DNA of 64,000 nucleotides from Chitinophagaceae bacterium (GTDB lineage Bacteria; Bacteroidota; Bacteroidia; Chitinophagales; Chitinophagaceae): NCBI GenBank assembly GCA_028288585.1, contig JAQBNL010000002.1, positions 33,592 to 97,591 of the forward strand, read 5' to 3'. Shown piece by piece: positions 17,650 to 26,311 of this stretch (position 1 is its first letter; each line of letters starts with the position of its first letter). The notes under the pieces were generated by a model. It saw only the letters and a program-made list of their open reading frames with translations, ran no database searches and was not told where the DNA came from. The position numbers and the translations under genes were made by a program.

Positions 17650-17897
17650 TTGTCCCAGCGGGATTTTCACCTATAGTAGCTAGCAGTTTAAAAAGGATTT
17701 TCGTGAAACCCCGATGTTTGTTTAATCTTCCATTATTAAAAAATGCCTGTATCAAAATAATAATTTTTGCAATTGCAATATTGTCGTAGAATGAATTTTT
17801 GCTTAATAGTAAAGGAATCAGGCATCAGGATTTCATTTCTGAAAGTTTATAATTCGTAAGAGTTTTTTAGTTGGAAATGAAAACCCCGCTGGGACAA
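17650..17897. mobile_element. MITE-like element with 20-bp terminal inverted repeats
   Basis: The ends TTGTCCCAGCGGGATTTTCA and the reverse complement of TGAAAACCCCGCTGGGACAA match at 19 of 20 positions over a 248-bp span. The interior is AT-rich and has no convincing gene; the 89-aa ORF in the track overlaps it but looks accidental. No transposase is present, so if mobile it would be a non-autonomous miniature element. Target-site duplications are not clear by eye. Confidence 0.5.
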
Positions 17898-17949
17898 AAG
17901 AGTTTTTATTCTTGACAATTTAAAATTCAGCAACGTTGCATTAACATGG

Positions 17950-18148
17950 CAGCCAACGGACGAGGCTTTGTGCAGTTGGGGAATTGACCAACCGTCCGCC
18001 CGGAACTGAAGCTAAATTTATAACTAAAAGCCGATGTTTAGAACTACTGTCCAACAGAATTACGTCCGCCGAAACCAAACCCTGGATATGCACAGCCGAT
18101 GATTGCTTCAACGTCAAGCCCCAATTGCATAAAACCTGATGTTGGCTG
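17950..18148 (-). repeat. attC-like palindromic element E1
   Basis: 199 bp. Read on the gene strand it starts CAGCCAACATCAGG and ends CGTTGGCTG, so the outer arms pair. The inner arm GGTTTTATGCA can pair with TGCACAAAGCC. The interior shares long words with E3 (for example TTTTAGTTATAAATTTAGCT) and with E7 (GACGTAATTCT). It begins 5 bases after the stop of the TonB-plug-like gene. Confidence 0.75.
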
Positions 18149-18153
18149 CTGTA

Positions 18154-18702
18154 TTAGAATTTTTTGTCGCCATTGTACAATTCTTTGGGTCTTTTTGAAT
18201 GAACTAAAATTCCAAATTGCTTGTCACGGATTTTGTATTTTGAGTATAGTTGTTCCTTTGTCAGTATTTCAAGTCCGTTGAATAATTCGTCAGTGATTGC
18301 AGAAAGATTTCCTTCATAGTTTTCTTTCTGGACTTTGTCATTTATTATATAAGCAAATGAGGTGTCGTTACCGACCACATTATACAAACTGTCATAAACG
18401 TGCGAAGATTTTCTAAAAAATGAAATAAACATATTTCTGGCAAAAGATCGAGTTTCAATTATTACTGCTCCATCTTTTGCAGCGTCTCCATAAAGCTTAG
18501 TTGCTGCTGTATCATACAGCATAACAACTGTTGCGATAGAGTCAGGACTATATTTTGATAAGTCTGATTGACTTACTCTTTGACTGTCAATAATGAATAT
18601 AGGATTAGGGCCCAGTTTACCTGCGGCAGTTTTCGGGTCGTCTTGTCCCAACACCGTAAGTGTCGAAACAAACATAGTGCAGATTAGTAAAAGCTTTTTC
18701 AT
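18154..18702 (-). CDS. Small exported TonB-plug-like protein (cassette gene)
   Basis: 182 residues from the ATG at 18702; the track's longer version runs upstream into element E2 and is rejected. Signal peptide MKKLLLICTMFVSTLTVLGQ. The middle (NPIFIIDSQRVS... IATVVMLYDTAATKLYGDAAKDGAVIIET) resembles the plug domain of TonB-dependent receptors, where a carboxylate-rich loop and the DAxAxxLYG..xxGVIxIxT pattern occur, but there is no barrel. A stand-alone plug-like secreted protein; role unknown. It lies between elements E1 and E2. Confidence 0.7.
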   Translation of the reverse strand: MKKLLLICTMFVSTLTVLGQDDPKTAAGKLGPNPIFIIDSQRVSQSDLSKYSPDSIATVVMLYDTAATKLYGDAAKDGAVIIETRSFARNMFISFFRKSSHVYDSLYNVVGNDTSFAYIINDKVQKENYEGNLSAITDELFNGLEILTKEQLYSKYKIRDKQFGILVHSKRPKELYNGDKKF

Positions 18703-18738
18703 TAATTCCTTTAAAGTTTTAGGGAGTTCAAAATATAG

Positions 18739-18966
18739 CAGCCAACGCCCGGGGCTTGGCGAAGGTGTGGAATTCATCATTCGTCTGCCCGGCTGTTAAC
18801 ATGTTAAAGAACGTAAATTTTATTTAAAACAAAAACTAAGCATGCGGTAACTTTTTATTCAGACCGCAGGCGGTTTACAATGATGCACACCTGGCTGAAG
18901 TTGAATAAAGAACCATTGATGGAGTAACTTCCTTCTGCCACACTTTTGCCAAACCCATGTTAGCTG
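18739..18966 (-). repeat. attC-like palindromic element E2
   Basis: 228 bp. On the gene strand it begins CAGCTAACATGGGTTTGGCAA and ends TTCGCCAAGCCCCGGGCGTTGGCTG, giving the clearest pairing of the set: GGGTTTGGCAA with TTCGCCAAGCCC, plus outer CAGCTAAC with GTTGGCTG. The interior differs from E1 apart from GGCAGACGAA-like words. Starts 10 bases after the stop of the lipoprotein gene at 18977. Confidence 0.75.
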
Positions 18967-18976
18967 CCGGCGTCTG

Positions 18977-19498
18977 TCAATGAAGTAGTTTATAAAGCTT
19001 TCCGTAATCTCCCGACTGTCCAAATTCCTCTGTATTTTGTTTTGTCCCAGTTATTATGCTTTCATCGCAGTCAAAACAAATTTTTGCACTTCCAATTATT
19101 TGATTGTTCCTTTTAAAAATTAAAATGTCTCTGTAAATAGCAATACAGCTAGTCACCAAAACATCTTTATGTTTTCTCTCGCAGAAAATCTGGTTTAGTT
19201 GTTCAAACTTGCTTGCCTGAATTTGCTTCTTAACAAAACCCAATTGATTAAAATTCTCTAAAAGATTAGGATTTGATAAGTTTAATGGAGTGTTTACAAT
19301 AAGCAATTCTAGTAATGCTCTTTCCTTTTTAGTTTTATTCTTTTTGTCATAAATTGACCATAAATCGCTTTCATCAATATTTAAAAAGTAATGTTCAACT
19401 GTGTCAAACTGGAAATATGGTTTGCAATCTGATTTATGGTTGCAACCTGTTAAAGCGAAAACTGTTGAGGCAAAAAATGTTATAAGTAAAATTTTCAT
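18977..19498 (-). CDS. Hypothetical lipoprotein (first gene of small cassette island)
   Basis: 173 residues. MKILLITFFASTVFALTGCNHK is a lipoprotein signal with Cys about residue 19. The rest is Asn/Lys-rich with several Cys (ICFDCDES, SCIAIY, FCERKH), with no family recognised. It begins 6 bases after a GTTAGCTGC boundary at 19505 and ends 10 bases before element E2, the expected spacing for a one-gene cassette. Function unknown. Confidence 0.7.
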   Translation of the reverse strand: MKILLITFFASTVFALTGCNHKSDCKPYFQFDTVEHYFLNIDESDLWSIYDKKNKTKKERALLELLIVNTPLNLSNPNLLENFNQLGFVKKQIQASKFEQLNQIFCERKHKDVLVTSCIAIYRDILIFKRNNQIIGSAKICFDCDESIITGTKQNTEEFGQSGDYGKLYKLLH

Positions 19499-19504
19499 AA
19501 GCTT

Positions 19505-19530
19505 GCAGCTAACTCATAAATATACGCAAC
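19505..19530 (-). other. Island boundary sequence, attI-like candidate (copy 1)
   Basis: CAGCTAACTCATAAATATACGCAAC on the plus strand, immediately upstream of the first gene of this island. A near copy (CTGCCAACTCAAATATATGCGCAAG) sits at 48643, upstream of the first gene of the second island. It carries the GTTRGC core of the elements on one side only, with unrelated DNA outside, as expected for a recombination entry site. Role inferred. Confidence 0.5.
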
Positions 19531-19604
19531 TACTTATAAAATTTATATTGATACCCAATGATTTTCGATTGCGTTTTTTGTATTGTTGTTACTTCAATAT
19601 AGAT

Positions 19605-21629
19605 CTATTGTTTGTTATAATTAGGTGTATTCATAATCGGTTTTTTATTATTCACCAGCATCCATTTAGCAGTCTCATAAATAGCAGATGTTAATGTAGA
19701 AAGTAAATGTTTAACTGAATCCCTTTGGGCAGCAGTTAAATTTAACTGGTTTGATTTTACCGATACCAGCTCCTCTTTATTTATCCTGATATTTTTTATA
19801 AAATAATAATCATCTGTTACTACCCCGATATTTCCTTCATCGTGATGAATAATAAAGGCAGCATCTTTTTTATTTTTCCGGGTAAGCAGGTCTCTGCCAA
19901 GCGTAGTATTAACGTAGGATTGATGTATCATGCCGGCAACAGTAGGCAGTATGTCAATTTGAGAAACCACTTCACTTCGTTTTTGCGGTGTTAATAATTT
20001 GGGTGCATAAAATAATAAGGGTACATGTTCATCGCTCAAGCGGTTAGCCGTCCATGCTGCAGGATACATTTCTCCTGCATCTCCTTCCACGCCATGGTCG
20101 CCGGTAAAAACAAAAATGGTATTATCAAAGTAAGGCTGCTTTTTAGCGGCTTCAATAAATTTTTTAAAGCAATAATCTGAATAGCAAAAAGCCTGGAATT
20201 CTTCCAAAGACTCAAATCCATATTTTTTTAAAGTGTCGGGTTGCACCATTCTTTTTTCAAAATCTTTATCTTCTTCAGGAATGCTGAACGGCCTGTGATT
20301 ATCTGCTGTTTGAATAATGGCAAAAAAAGGTTTTTGCTGCTGTTTTAAAACATCATTCGCTTCTAAAAAAAGATTTTTATCGCTGATGCCCCAAACATTC
20401 AGCAGCGGCGACTTATAAGAGCCATCCTGGTAAATATGAATATCATTTATATTTTTCAGCAGGCCTTCAAAATTGTTGAACTCACTGCTTCCCCCGAGAA
20501 AATAAAATTTAGTATAGTCCTGGAAATTATTAATAATCACATGCTGGTTAATAGCTTCGGGATTGCGGCTGGAAAATTTTGATAATTGTACATCAGGTAT
20601 GCCGGTAAGAATGGCAAAAACACCACGGGCAGTTCCAAAAGTGGCACTGAAACATTTGTCAAAAAATATCCCGTTGTCCGATAGCTCTTTAAAATATGGC
20701 GTGGTGTTTAAAGGATTACCTGCCATGCTGCTTTTATACATGCTGAAACTTTCGCCAATCACCAGGATAATATTTGGCCTGCTTTCCAAAGACTTACTTC
20801 CAGGCTCTACAATTCTTTCATAAGTGTTTGTACTTGTGTTTAGCGAATCTAATTGTAAAAAATCTGCAATCACAGGATAGTATTCTTTGGCCTTTACTTC
20901 ATCAAACGAAGGACTCCGGAACCGGAGGGTTGTAAAAAAATTCTGAAGCGGATTTAATGCTACGTATGATTTAAAGTTATCGTTAAACTCAAATGCTTCT
21001 TTCCATTTTAATGGCCTGAATGAAAATATTCCAAACACTGACCAGGCAAGGAAAATAATTGCAATCAGATGCCATCTTCTTTTATAAATTATATCTTCCT
21101 GTGTATTTTTTTTCATTACGATCACATGCGTCTTCTTAAAAAGCCTGGACAGCAATACGACTGCTACCACCAATGCGAGTACTATCCATACCATAGGATA
21201 GCTCTGCCATAACATTTTAAAAGAGATTACAGGGTCTTCAGCAAAATTTAATGCGCTTGCGTTTATTCTTGTATGATTATAACTGAAGTTGCCAAAGTCG
21301 GCCCCGAAGAAAAACAATAATACCAGTGTGATTAATGCCAGGTAATATGACCACCAGCGTTTATTTTTTTCTGAAAGAAAAGGCGAAAATTTTGGATGAA
21401 CTGATAAAAGGGCAATTGGTAAAAGAATTACCGCAATCCATTTTGCATCATACTGAAAGCCCAGCCAGAAGGAGGGAAGCAGTGAGCCTATTGAAGTATT
21501 TAACGGGCGGAAAAGAAAAACAGTTGCTATCCTGAATAAGGTGAAGATTATAAAATAAATTATCCATAATCTCACTAACCATTGAATAGTGATGGGGACT
21601 GTTTTTGGAATTTTTAGTTTATAGATCAT
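19605..21629 (-). CDS. LTA synthase-like membrane sulfatase-fold protein (copy 1)
   Basis: 674 residues. Five or so hydrophobic helices in the first 210 residues, then an extracytoplasmic alkaline-phosphatase-superfamily domain: ILVIGESFSMYKSSMAGNPLN, the putative Thr nucleophile in FGTARGVFAILTGIPD, ADNHRPF, and metal site FVFTGDHGVEGD. The family transfers phosphoglycerol or phosphoethanolamine from lipids to envelope glycans. Very similar to the neighbouring gene, so a tandem duplication. Gram-negative setting argues for glycan or lipid decoration rather than lipoteichoic acid. Confidence 0.88.
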   Translation of the reverse strand: MIYKLKIPKTVPITIQWLVRLWIIYFIIFTLFRIATVFLFRPLNTSIGSLLPSFWLGFQYDAKWIAVILLPIALLSVHPKFSPFLSEKNKRWWSYYLALITLVLLFFFGADFGNFSYNHTRINASALNFAEDPVISFKMLWQSYPMVWIVLALVVAVVLLSRLFKKTHVIVMKKNTQEDIIYKRRWHLIAIIFLAWSVFGIFSFRPLKWKEAFEFNDNFKSYVALNPLQNFFTTLRFRSPSFDEVKAKEYYPVIADFLQLDSLNTSTNTYERIVEPGSKSLESRPNIILVIGESFSMYKSSMAGNPLNTTPYFKELSDNGIFFDKCFSATFGTARGVFAILTGIPDVQLSKFSSRNPEAINQHVIINNFQDYTKFYFLGGSSEFNNFEGLLKNINDIHIYQDGSYKSPLLNVWGISDKNLFLEANDVLKQQQKPFFAIIQTADNHRPFSIPEEDKDFEKRMVQPDTLKKYGFESLEEFQAFCYSDYCFKKFIEAAKKQPYFDNTIFVFTGDHGVEGDAGEMYPAAWTANRLSDEHVPLLFYAPKLLTPQKRSEVVSQIDILPTVAGMIHQSYVNTTLGRDLLTRKNKKDAAFIIHHDEGNIGVVTDDYYFIKNIRINKEELVSVKSNQLNLTAAQRDSVKHLLSTLTSAIYETAKWMLVNNKKPIMNTPNYNKQ

Positions 21630-21680
21630 CGGTGTGTAAAGAATTTTGCAAGGCTAAAAAACGTATATGTTAGCCGGTTA

Positions 21681-23858
21681 TCAATGGGCACTGCTTTTTT
21701 TATTATTGAGTAACATATACTTTGCAGTTTCAAAATATGCATCGGTAAGATCCTGCAGTAGTTTTTTATCATTCTGTGTTGCATTATTTACAGGCAATGG
21801 TTCATTGTTTTTTGATGAAAGGAAGCTCTCTTTGCCGGTCAATAAATTTTTGCCATAATAATATTCATCCGTCATCATTCCAATCTTTCTTTCTTCAGGA
21901 TCAAATAAAAATGCTTTAGCCGGAAAACGGAGTGATGCATTTTGAGAGCTGTCAAATAAATTTCTTCCCAGTGTTGTATTACGATATGTCATTTTGAGTA
22001 TGGAGGCAACGCTTGGCAAAATATCAATTTGGGAACAGGTATTATTTACTCTTGCCGGTTTAAGCAGCGAAGGAGAATAAAATAACAACGGTACATGCTC
22101 AGATGTTATGCCATAGGCTGTCCAGATGCCGGGAAACATATTTCCTACATCACCCCTTATACCGTGGTCTCCTACAAAAACAAAAATGGTGTTTGCAAAA
22201 TATTTTTCTTTTTTAGCGGCTTCTATAAATTTTTGATAGCAAAAATCTGTATACCGGAATGCATTCAATTCTTCGTTACTTTCAAATCCATATTTTTTTA
22301 AAGTGTCTTTTGAAAATTCTTTTTTATTAAACTCCGGCAGGTCTTCAGCAGGAATTGTATAAGGCCTGTGGTTATCCGCTGTTTGAATAACAGCAAAAAA
22401 CGGTGATGCCTGTTGCTTTAAAATATCGTTGGCTTCTAAAAACAAATGCTTGTCGCTAATCCCCCAAACATCTATTGCCTTTGCTTTATAACTTCCTTCT
22501 TCATATAAGTTTAAGCCTTGTATGTTATTGGTTAATAATCCCCGGATGTTTGCCCAGCTTGTACTTCCTCCTAAAAAGTAAAGTTTTTGATATGCTGTAA
22601 GGTCATTTATTATAGTATGCTGATCAACTGCTGCCGGGTTACGGCTGGCTGTATTTACGATTTCAACATCAGGTATGCCTGTAATAGTTGCCCATACGCC
22701 ACGGGCGGTGCCGAACGAAGGCGTAAAGCAATGGTCAAAAAATACACCTTGTTTGCATAGCTCATTAAAATAGGGAGTGGTATTTAACGGGTTGCCCCAC
22801 ATGCTGCTTTTATAAGCGCTGAAACTTTCGCAGATCACCAATACTACATTTGGTTTGGCCGCATTGCTATCACTGAATATATAGCTTCTTTCATAATTTA
22901 ATTTATTGCTGTCTGGCTTTTGAACGCCCAGGTCAGATGCCATTAAAGGATAATACCGGCGCACTTTTTTTTCATCATAACCTGAATGCCTGAATTGTAA
23001 TGTGCTGAAGAAACTTTGAACCGGGTTTAAAGACACACTTGCTTTAAACTCATCGCCGAAAGAAAATGCATCGCTCCATCTTAAAGGGAACTGGCTAAAC
23101 TTTCCCCAAATTCCCATCGCCAGGATCAGAAATAAAATAATTGAAAAGATGGGTTGGGATTTACCCGTTAATGATGATGAAGAGTTTATCATCTTAAACC
23201 ATTTATTAATCAGCAGGGTTATAATAAATACAATAATGACAATGACAAAAAATAATTTTACTACAGGATATGTTTGCCATACCATTCCAAATGAAATTTT
23301 GGCATCTTCAGTATAATTAAGAACGCTGGCATTTAAGCGCTGGTGCAGGTAATCAAAATGCTGAAAATCCACTGCATAAAAAAATACCAGCAGGATGGCA
23401 GCAACAAGGAAATATATTTTCCAGATTTTTCGGGCAGTATTATTTACGAATGGATTACAATTCTTTTTTAAAAAAAGCCACAAAATAATTATGGCAAATA
23501 ATGCAATTACAGCATATATGGTTGCTGCGCCCGCTTTATTATTTTTTAAAAAGAAAATAATTAATACACAAAAAAGAATACATAGTGTTAAACGCAATAT
23601 GCTTAACAGGGTTAATTTTTTATTGGCATTGTACGTAAGATGTAAGTTTCCTACCAATAACAAGGGCAGCACAATGGCACAGGCCAGCCTGAGATCGTAC
23701 TTTGCTCCCAACAGAAAAGCATCTAAAGAGTTGGCAAAGGAATATCCTGCAGTTTTAAAATGCTCAAAAAAAACTACCCTCAGTAAAGTCATGAAGATTA
23801 AAAATATAAAGCCAATGGCTAATGCCCATTTACTAAGAGGCGAGATCTTTGATGTCAT
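21681..23858 (-). CDS. LTA synthase-like membrane sulfatase-fold protein (copy 2)
   Basis: 725 residues from MTSKISPLS; the track's start 18 codons earlier precedes a poor N-terminus. N-terminal membrane helices, then VLVICESFSAYKSSMWGNPLN (Cys replaces the Gly seen in copy 1), FGTARGVWATITGIPD with the predicted Thr nucleophile, ADNHRPYTIP, and FVFVGDHGIRGD. Paralogue of the downstream gene, 51 bp apart and same strand, so one operon is likely. Divergent from the PAP2 gene, which fits a shared envelope-lipid function. Confidence 0.88.
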   Translation of the reverse strand: MTSKISPLSKWALAIGFIFLIFMTLLRVVFFEHFKTAGYSFANSLDAFLLGAKYDLRLACAIVLPLLLVGNLHLTYNANKKLTLLSILRLTLCILFCVLIIFFLKNNKAGAATIYAVIALFAIIILWLFLKKNCNPFVNNTARKIWKIYFLVAAILLVFFYAVDFQHFDYLHQRLNASVLNYTEDAKISFGMVWQTYPVVKLFFVIVIIVFIITLLINKWFKMINSSSSLTGKSQPIFSIILFLILAMGIWGKFSQFPLRWSDAFSFGDEFKASVSLNPVQSFFSTLQFRHSGYDEKKVRRYYPLMASDLGVQKPDSNKLNYERSYIFSDSNAAKPNVVLVICESFSAYKSSMWGNPLNTTPYFNELCKQGVFFDHCFTPSFGTARGVWATITGIPDVEIVNTASRNPAAVDQHTIINDLTAYQKLYFLGGSTSWANIRGLLTNNIQGLNLYEEGSYKAKAIDVWGISDKHLFLEANDILKQQASPFFAVIQTADNHRPYTIPAEDLPEFNKKEFSKDTLKKYGFESNEELNAFRYTDFCYQKFIEAAKKEKYFANTIFVFVGDHGIRGDVGNMFPGIWTAYGITSEHVPLLFYSPSLLKPARVNNTCSQIDILPSVASILKMTYRNTTLGRNLFDSSQNASLRFPAKAFLFDPEERKIGMMTDEYYYGKNLLTGKESFLSSKNNEPLPVNNATQNDKKLLQDLTDAYFETAKYMLLNNKKSSAH

Positions 23859-23961
23859 GTAAAATTTTGATGAATAAAGATACACTTGAAAAACATGTAA
23901 TATTAAGTGCATACTGTTAACAAATAATTGCGTATGTTTTTCATTAACTATTTTTGTAACG

Positions 23962-24564
23962 ATGTTATTACAAGCAGGGCAATCAATAAGCTTACTGGAA
24001 AAGATAAAAGGGATCGATTATAAATTATTTTCCAAAATAAATGGTGAATGGCACAATTCATTTTTTGATGCATTTTTTCCTTTCACACGGGAAGCTTTTT
24101 TTTGGGCTCCATTTTATTTTTTCCTGGTATTATTTATTACTGTCAATTTTAAAAGATATGGCTGGCTGTGGGTATTATTTTTAGTACTAAACGTTGCCCT
24201 GAGCGATTATGTAAACAGTTCTTTGGTAAAAGAGATTTTTTTCCGGCTGCGTCCGTGCCATGACCCGGCAATTGCAGACCATATCAGGTTTTTAGTAAGA
24301 TATTGCCCGGGCAGTTCAGGTTTTACTTCCTCGCATGCTGCTAATCATTTTGCAGCTGCTATGTTTATTTTTGTAACACTTAAACAAAAAGTAAGTAAAT
24401 GGTGGGCCTTAATATTTTTATGGGCATTTATTCCATGTTATGCACAGATATATGTAGGCGTTCATTTTCCTGCCGATATAATAGGAGGAATTTTTGTAGG
24501 CTTGATATTAGGATATTTAATGGGATATTTATTTAATAAAGTAGTTTTAAAAAAAGTTGAGTAA
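23962..24564 (+). CDS. PAP2-family lipid phosphatase
   Basis: 200 residues with about five membrane helices. The three phosphatase motifs: KEIFFRLRPCHDP (motif 1, KxxxxxxRP), SSGFTSSHAANHFAA (motif 2, with catalytic His) and YVGVHFPADIIGG (motif 3, His and Asp). Likely dephosphorylates undecaprenyl diphosphate or a phosphatidyl lipid outside the membrane. The CNNM-type gene starts 5 bases after its stop. Confidence 0.9.
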   Translation: MLLQAGQSISLLEKIKGIDYKLFSKINGEWHNSFFDAFFPFTREAFFWAPFYFFLVLFITVNFKRYGWLWVLFLVLNVALSDYVNSSLVKEIFFRLRPCHDPAIADHIRFLVRYCPGSSGFTSSHAANHFAAAMFIFVTLKQKVSKWWALIFLWAFIPCYAQIYVGVHFPADIIGGIFVGLILGYLMGYLFNKVVLKKVE

Positions 24565-24569
24565 TAATT

Positions 24570-25862
24570 ATGATAGGAGTTTTTATTTTATTGGTATTGA
24601 TAATTATTAACGGCTTAGTGGTGATGAGTGAAATTGCATTGATCTCTGCTAAAAAAAGCAGGCTTGAGCAACAGGCAATGAAAGGAGATGAAAATGCGAA
24701 AACCGCCTTAAAATTGCAGGAGAGACCGGAGGTATTTTTATCAACAGCACAAATATTTATTACCGTAATAGCTATACTGGAAGGTGTTTACAGCGCCGAA
24801 AGATTTAATAAATATCTTGTTCCAACTATAGAAAAAGTAGATTTTTTTAAACCTTATGCGGCTACCATAGCAACTGTTTTTATTGTTATCATAGTCACTT
24901 TTCTTTCCATAATTTTTGGCGAGTTGTTGCCTAAAAGAATTGCAATGATAAAGGCAGAAAAGATTGCGAAGGGCACTGCGAGGGCAATGTATTTTTTAAG
25001 CCGTGCCACACTTCCTATAGTGTGGCTTTTAACAAGAGTAACTAACCTGATCTTTAAAGTTTTTAATATACAGCAGTCAAATGATAATAAAGTAACAGAA
25101 GAAGAAATTAAAGCTATGGTTACTGAAGGCAGCGAACATGGCGCTATTGAAGAGGAAGAAAAGGAAATCATTGAAAGAGTTTTTCATTTGGGAGATAGAA
25201 ATATTACATCTCTTATGACGCATAGAACGGATATAGTTTGGTTTGATTTGAAGGAAGACATAACTTCTATAAAAGATAAAATACGGGAATACCTCCATTC
25301 GGTTTACCCGCTTTGCGATGGTGATATTGATAATATAAAGGGAGTTGTATATATAAAAGACATGTACCTGAATCCGGAAGCATCACTGAATGATCTATGT
25401 AAGAAAGCTTTATTTGTACCGGAAAATAATACTGCTTACCAGGTGCTTGAAAAGTTTAAAGCAACAAAAATTCATTATGCATTTATTGTAGATGAGTACG
25501 GCACAATGAATGGGATGATAACCATTAATGATATTTTAAAGGCAATTGTTGGAGAGATGCCTGAAGATGAAGATGATGATTATGCAATTGTTGAAAGAAA
25601 AGACGGCACTTACCTGGTAGATGCCCAAATTCAGTTTTATGATTTTTTAACCAGGTTTGAAAAAACTGACTGGATGAATGAAGGAGAACAGGAATTTGAT
25701 ACCCTCGCGGGATTTATTCTTCATGAACTGAAGCATATTCCTGAAACAGGAGAAACCTTTGAATGGAGAGGATTTGATTTTGAGATTATTGATATGGATG
25801 GCCAAAGAATAGATAAAGTGCTTGTAAAAGCTTCTGATGAGATAAAAGACGAGATGGATTAA
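24570..25862 (+). CDS. CNNM/CorC-type (DUF21-CBS-CorC_HlyC) membrane transporter
   Basis: 430 residues. Order: DUF21 membrane domain (about 1-190, with helices and GELLPKRIAMIKAE), two CBS repeats (MTHRTDIVWFD... and FIVDEYGTMNGMITINDIL), an acidic link EDEDDDYAI, then the CorC_HlyC domain (EFDTLAGFILHELKHIPETGE). The family is linked to Mg or other divalent cation efflux; older 'hemolysin' names are unsupported. Probably co-transcribed with the PAP2 gene. Confidence 0.9.
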   Translation: MIGVFILLVLIIINGLVVMSEIALISAKKSRLEQQAMKGDENAKTALKLQERPEVFLSTAQIFITVIAILEGVYSAERFNKYLVPTIEKVDFFKPYAATIATVFIVIIVTFLSIIFGELLPKRIAMIKAEKIAKGTARAMYFLSRATLPIVWLLTRVTNLIFKVFNIQQSNDNKVTEEEIKAMVTEGSEHGAIEEEEKEIIERVFHLGDRNITSLMTHRTDIVWFDLKEDITSIKDKIREYLHSVYPLCDGDIDNIKGVVYIKDMYLNPEASLNDLCKKALFVPENNTAYQVLEKFKATKIHYAFIVDEYGTMNGMITINDILKAIVGEMPEDEDDDYAIVERKDGTYLVDAQIQFYDFLTRFEKTDWMNEGEQEFDTLAGFILHELKHIPETGETFEWRGFDFEIIDMDGQRIDKVLVKASDEIKDEMD

Positions 25863-26311
25863 CAGGATTTCATATGCAAAAGGGGTTAATTTAACCGGGT
25901 TAAAAAATATTTTTAAAAAAGCTTGCATAATTCAACTTCAGTTTCTACTTTTGCTCTACCACTTACAAGAAAAAGCTCTCCAATTTTAATCCTCTGAATT
26001 TCCGGCCCTCTAATAATCCTCTCATTTTTTTTTGAAGAACTATTTATTTCCATTCATTCCTCTGAATTTCCAACACTACAAAACTATTTGCTGACTTCCT
26101 CATCCTCTGAACACCTGTATTCCAATCCTCTTAGATTTAATTAGATTTCGTAAAATAATATTTGTCCAGTTTCATCCTCTGAATTCCAATTCTCCAATCT
26201 CATTTTTTATTAGTTTCTATTACTATAGAAAATTCTATATCCTGCCCGATAAATCTGCTAGTTTCCACACCTACCGAGAGACCGTATTAATTAACCTCTC
26301 AAACTTAAAAA
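25863..26311. other. 449-bp leader with degenerate CCTCTGAAT repeats
   Basis: No gene seen. At least four copies of the word CCTCTGAA (near 25991, 26055, 26105 and 26174), plus weaker variants such as CCTCTCAT and CCTCTTAG, are spaced irregularly on one strand, several followed by TTCC or TTCCA. The region precedes a secreted T9SS protein and would form its promoter and long 5' leader. No hairpin-rich riboswitch shape was recognised. Function unknown. Confidence 0.45.

Noticed and set aside
17486-17755. 89-aa minus-strand ORF over the MITE-like element
   Set aside because: Overlaps the DUF922 start and the inverted repeat; no domain.
17641-17901. Full insertion sequence at 17.65 kb
   Set aside because: Inverted repeats are present, but there is no transposase frame.
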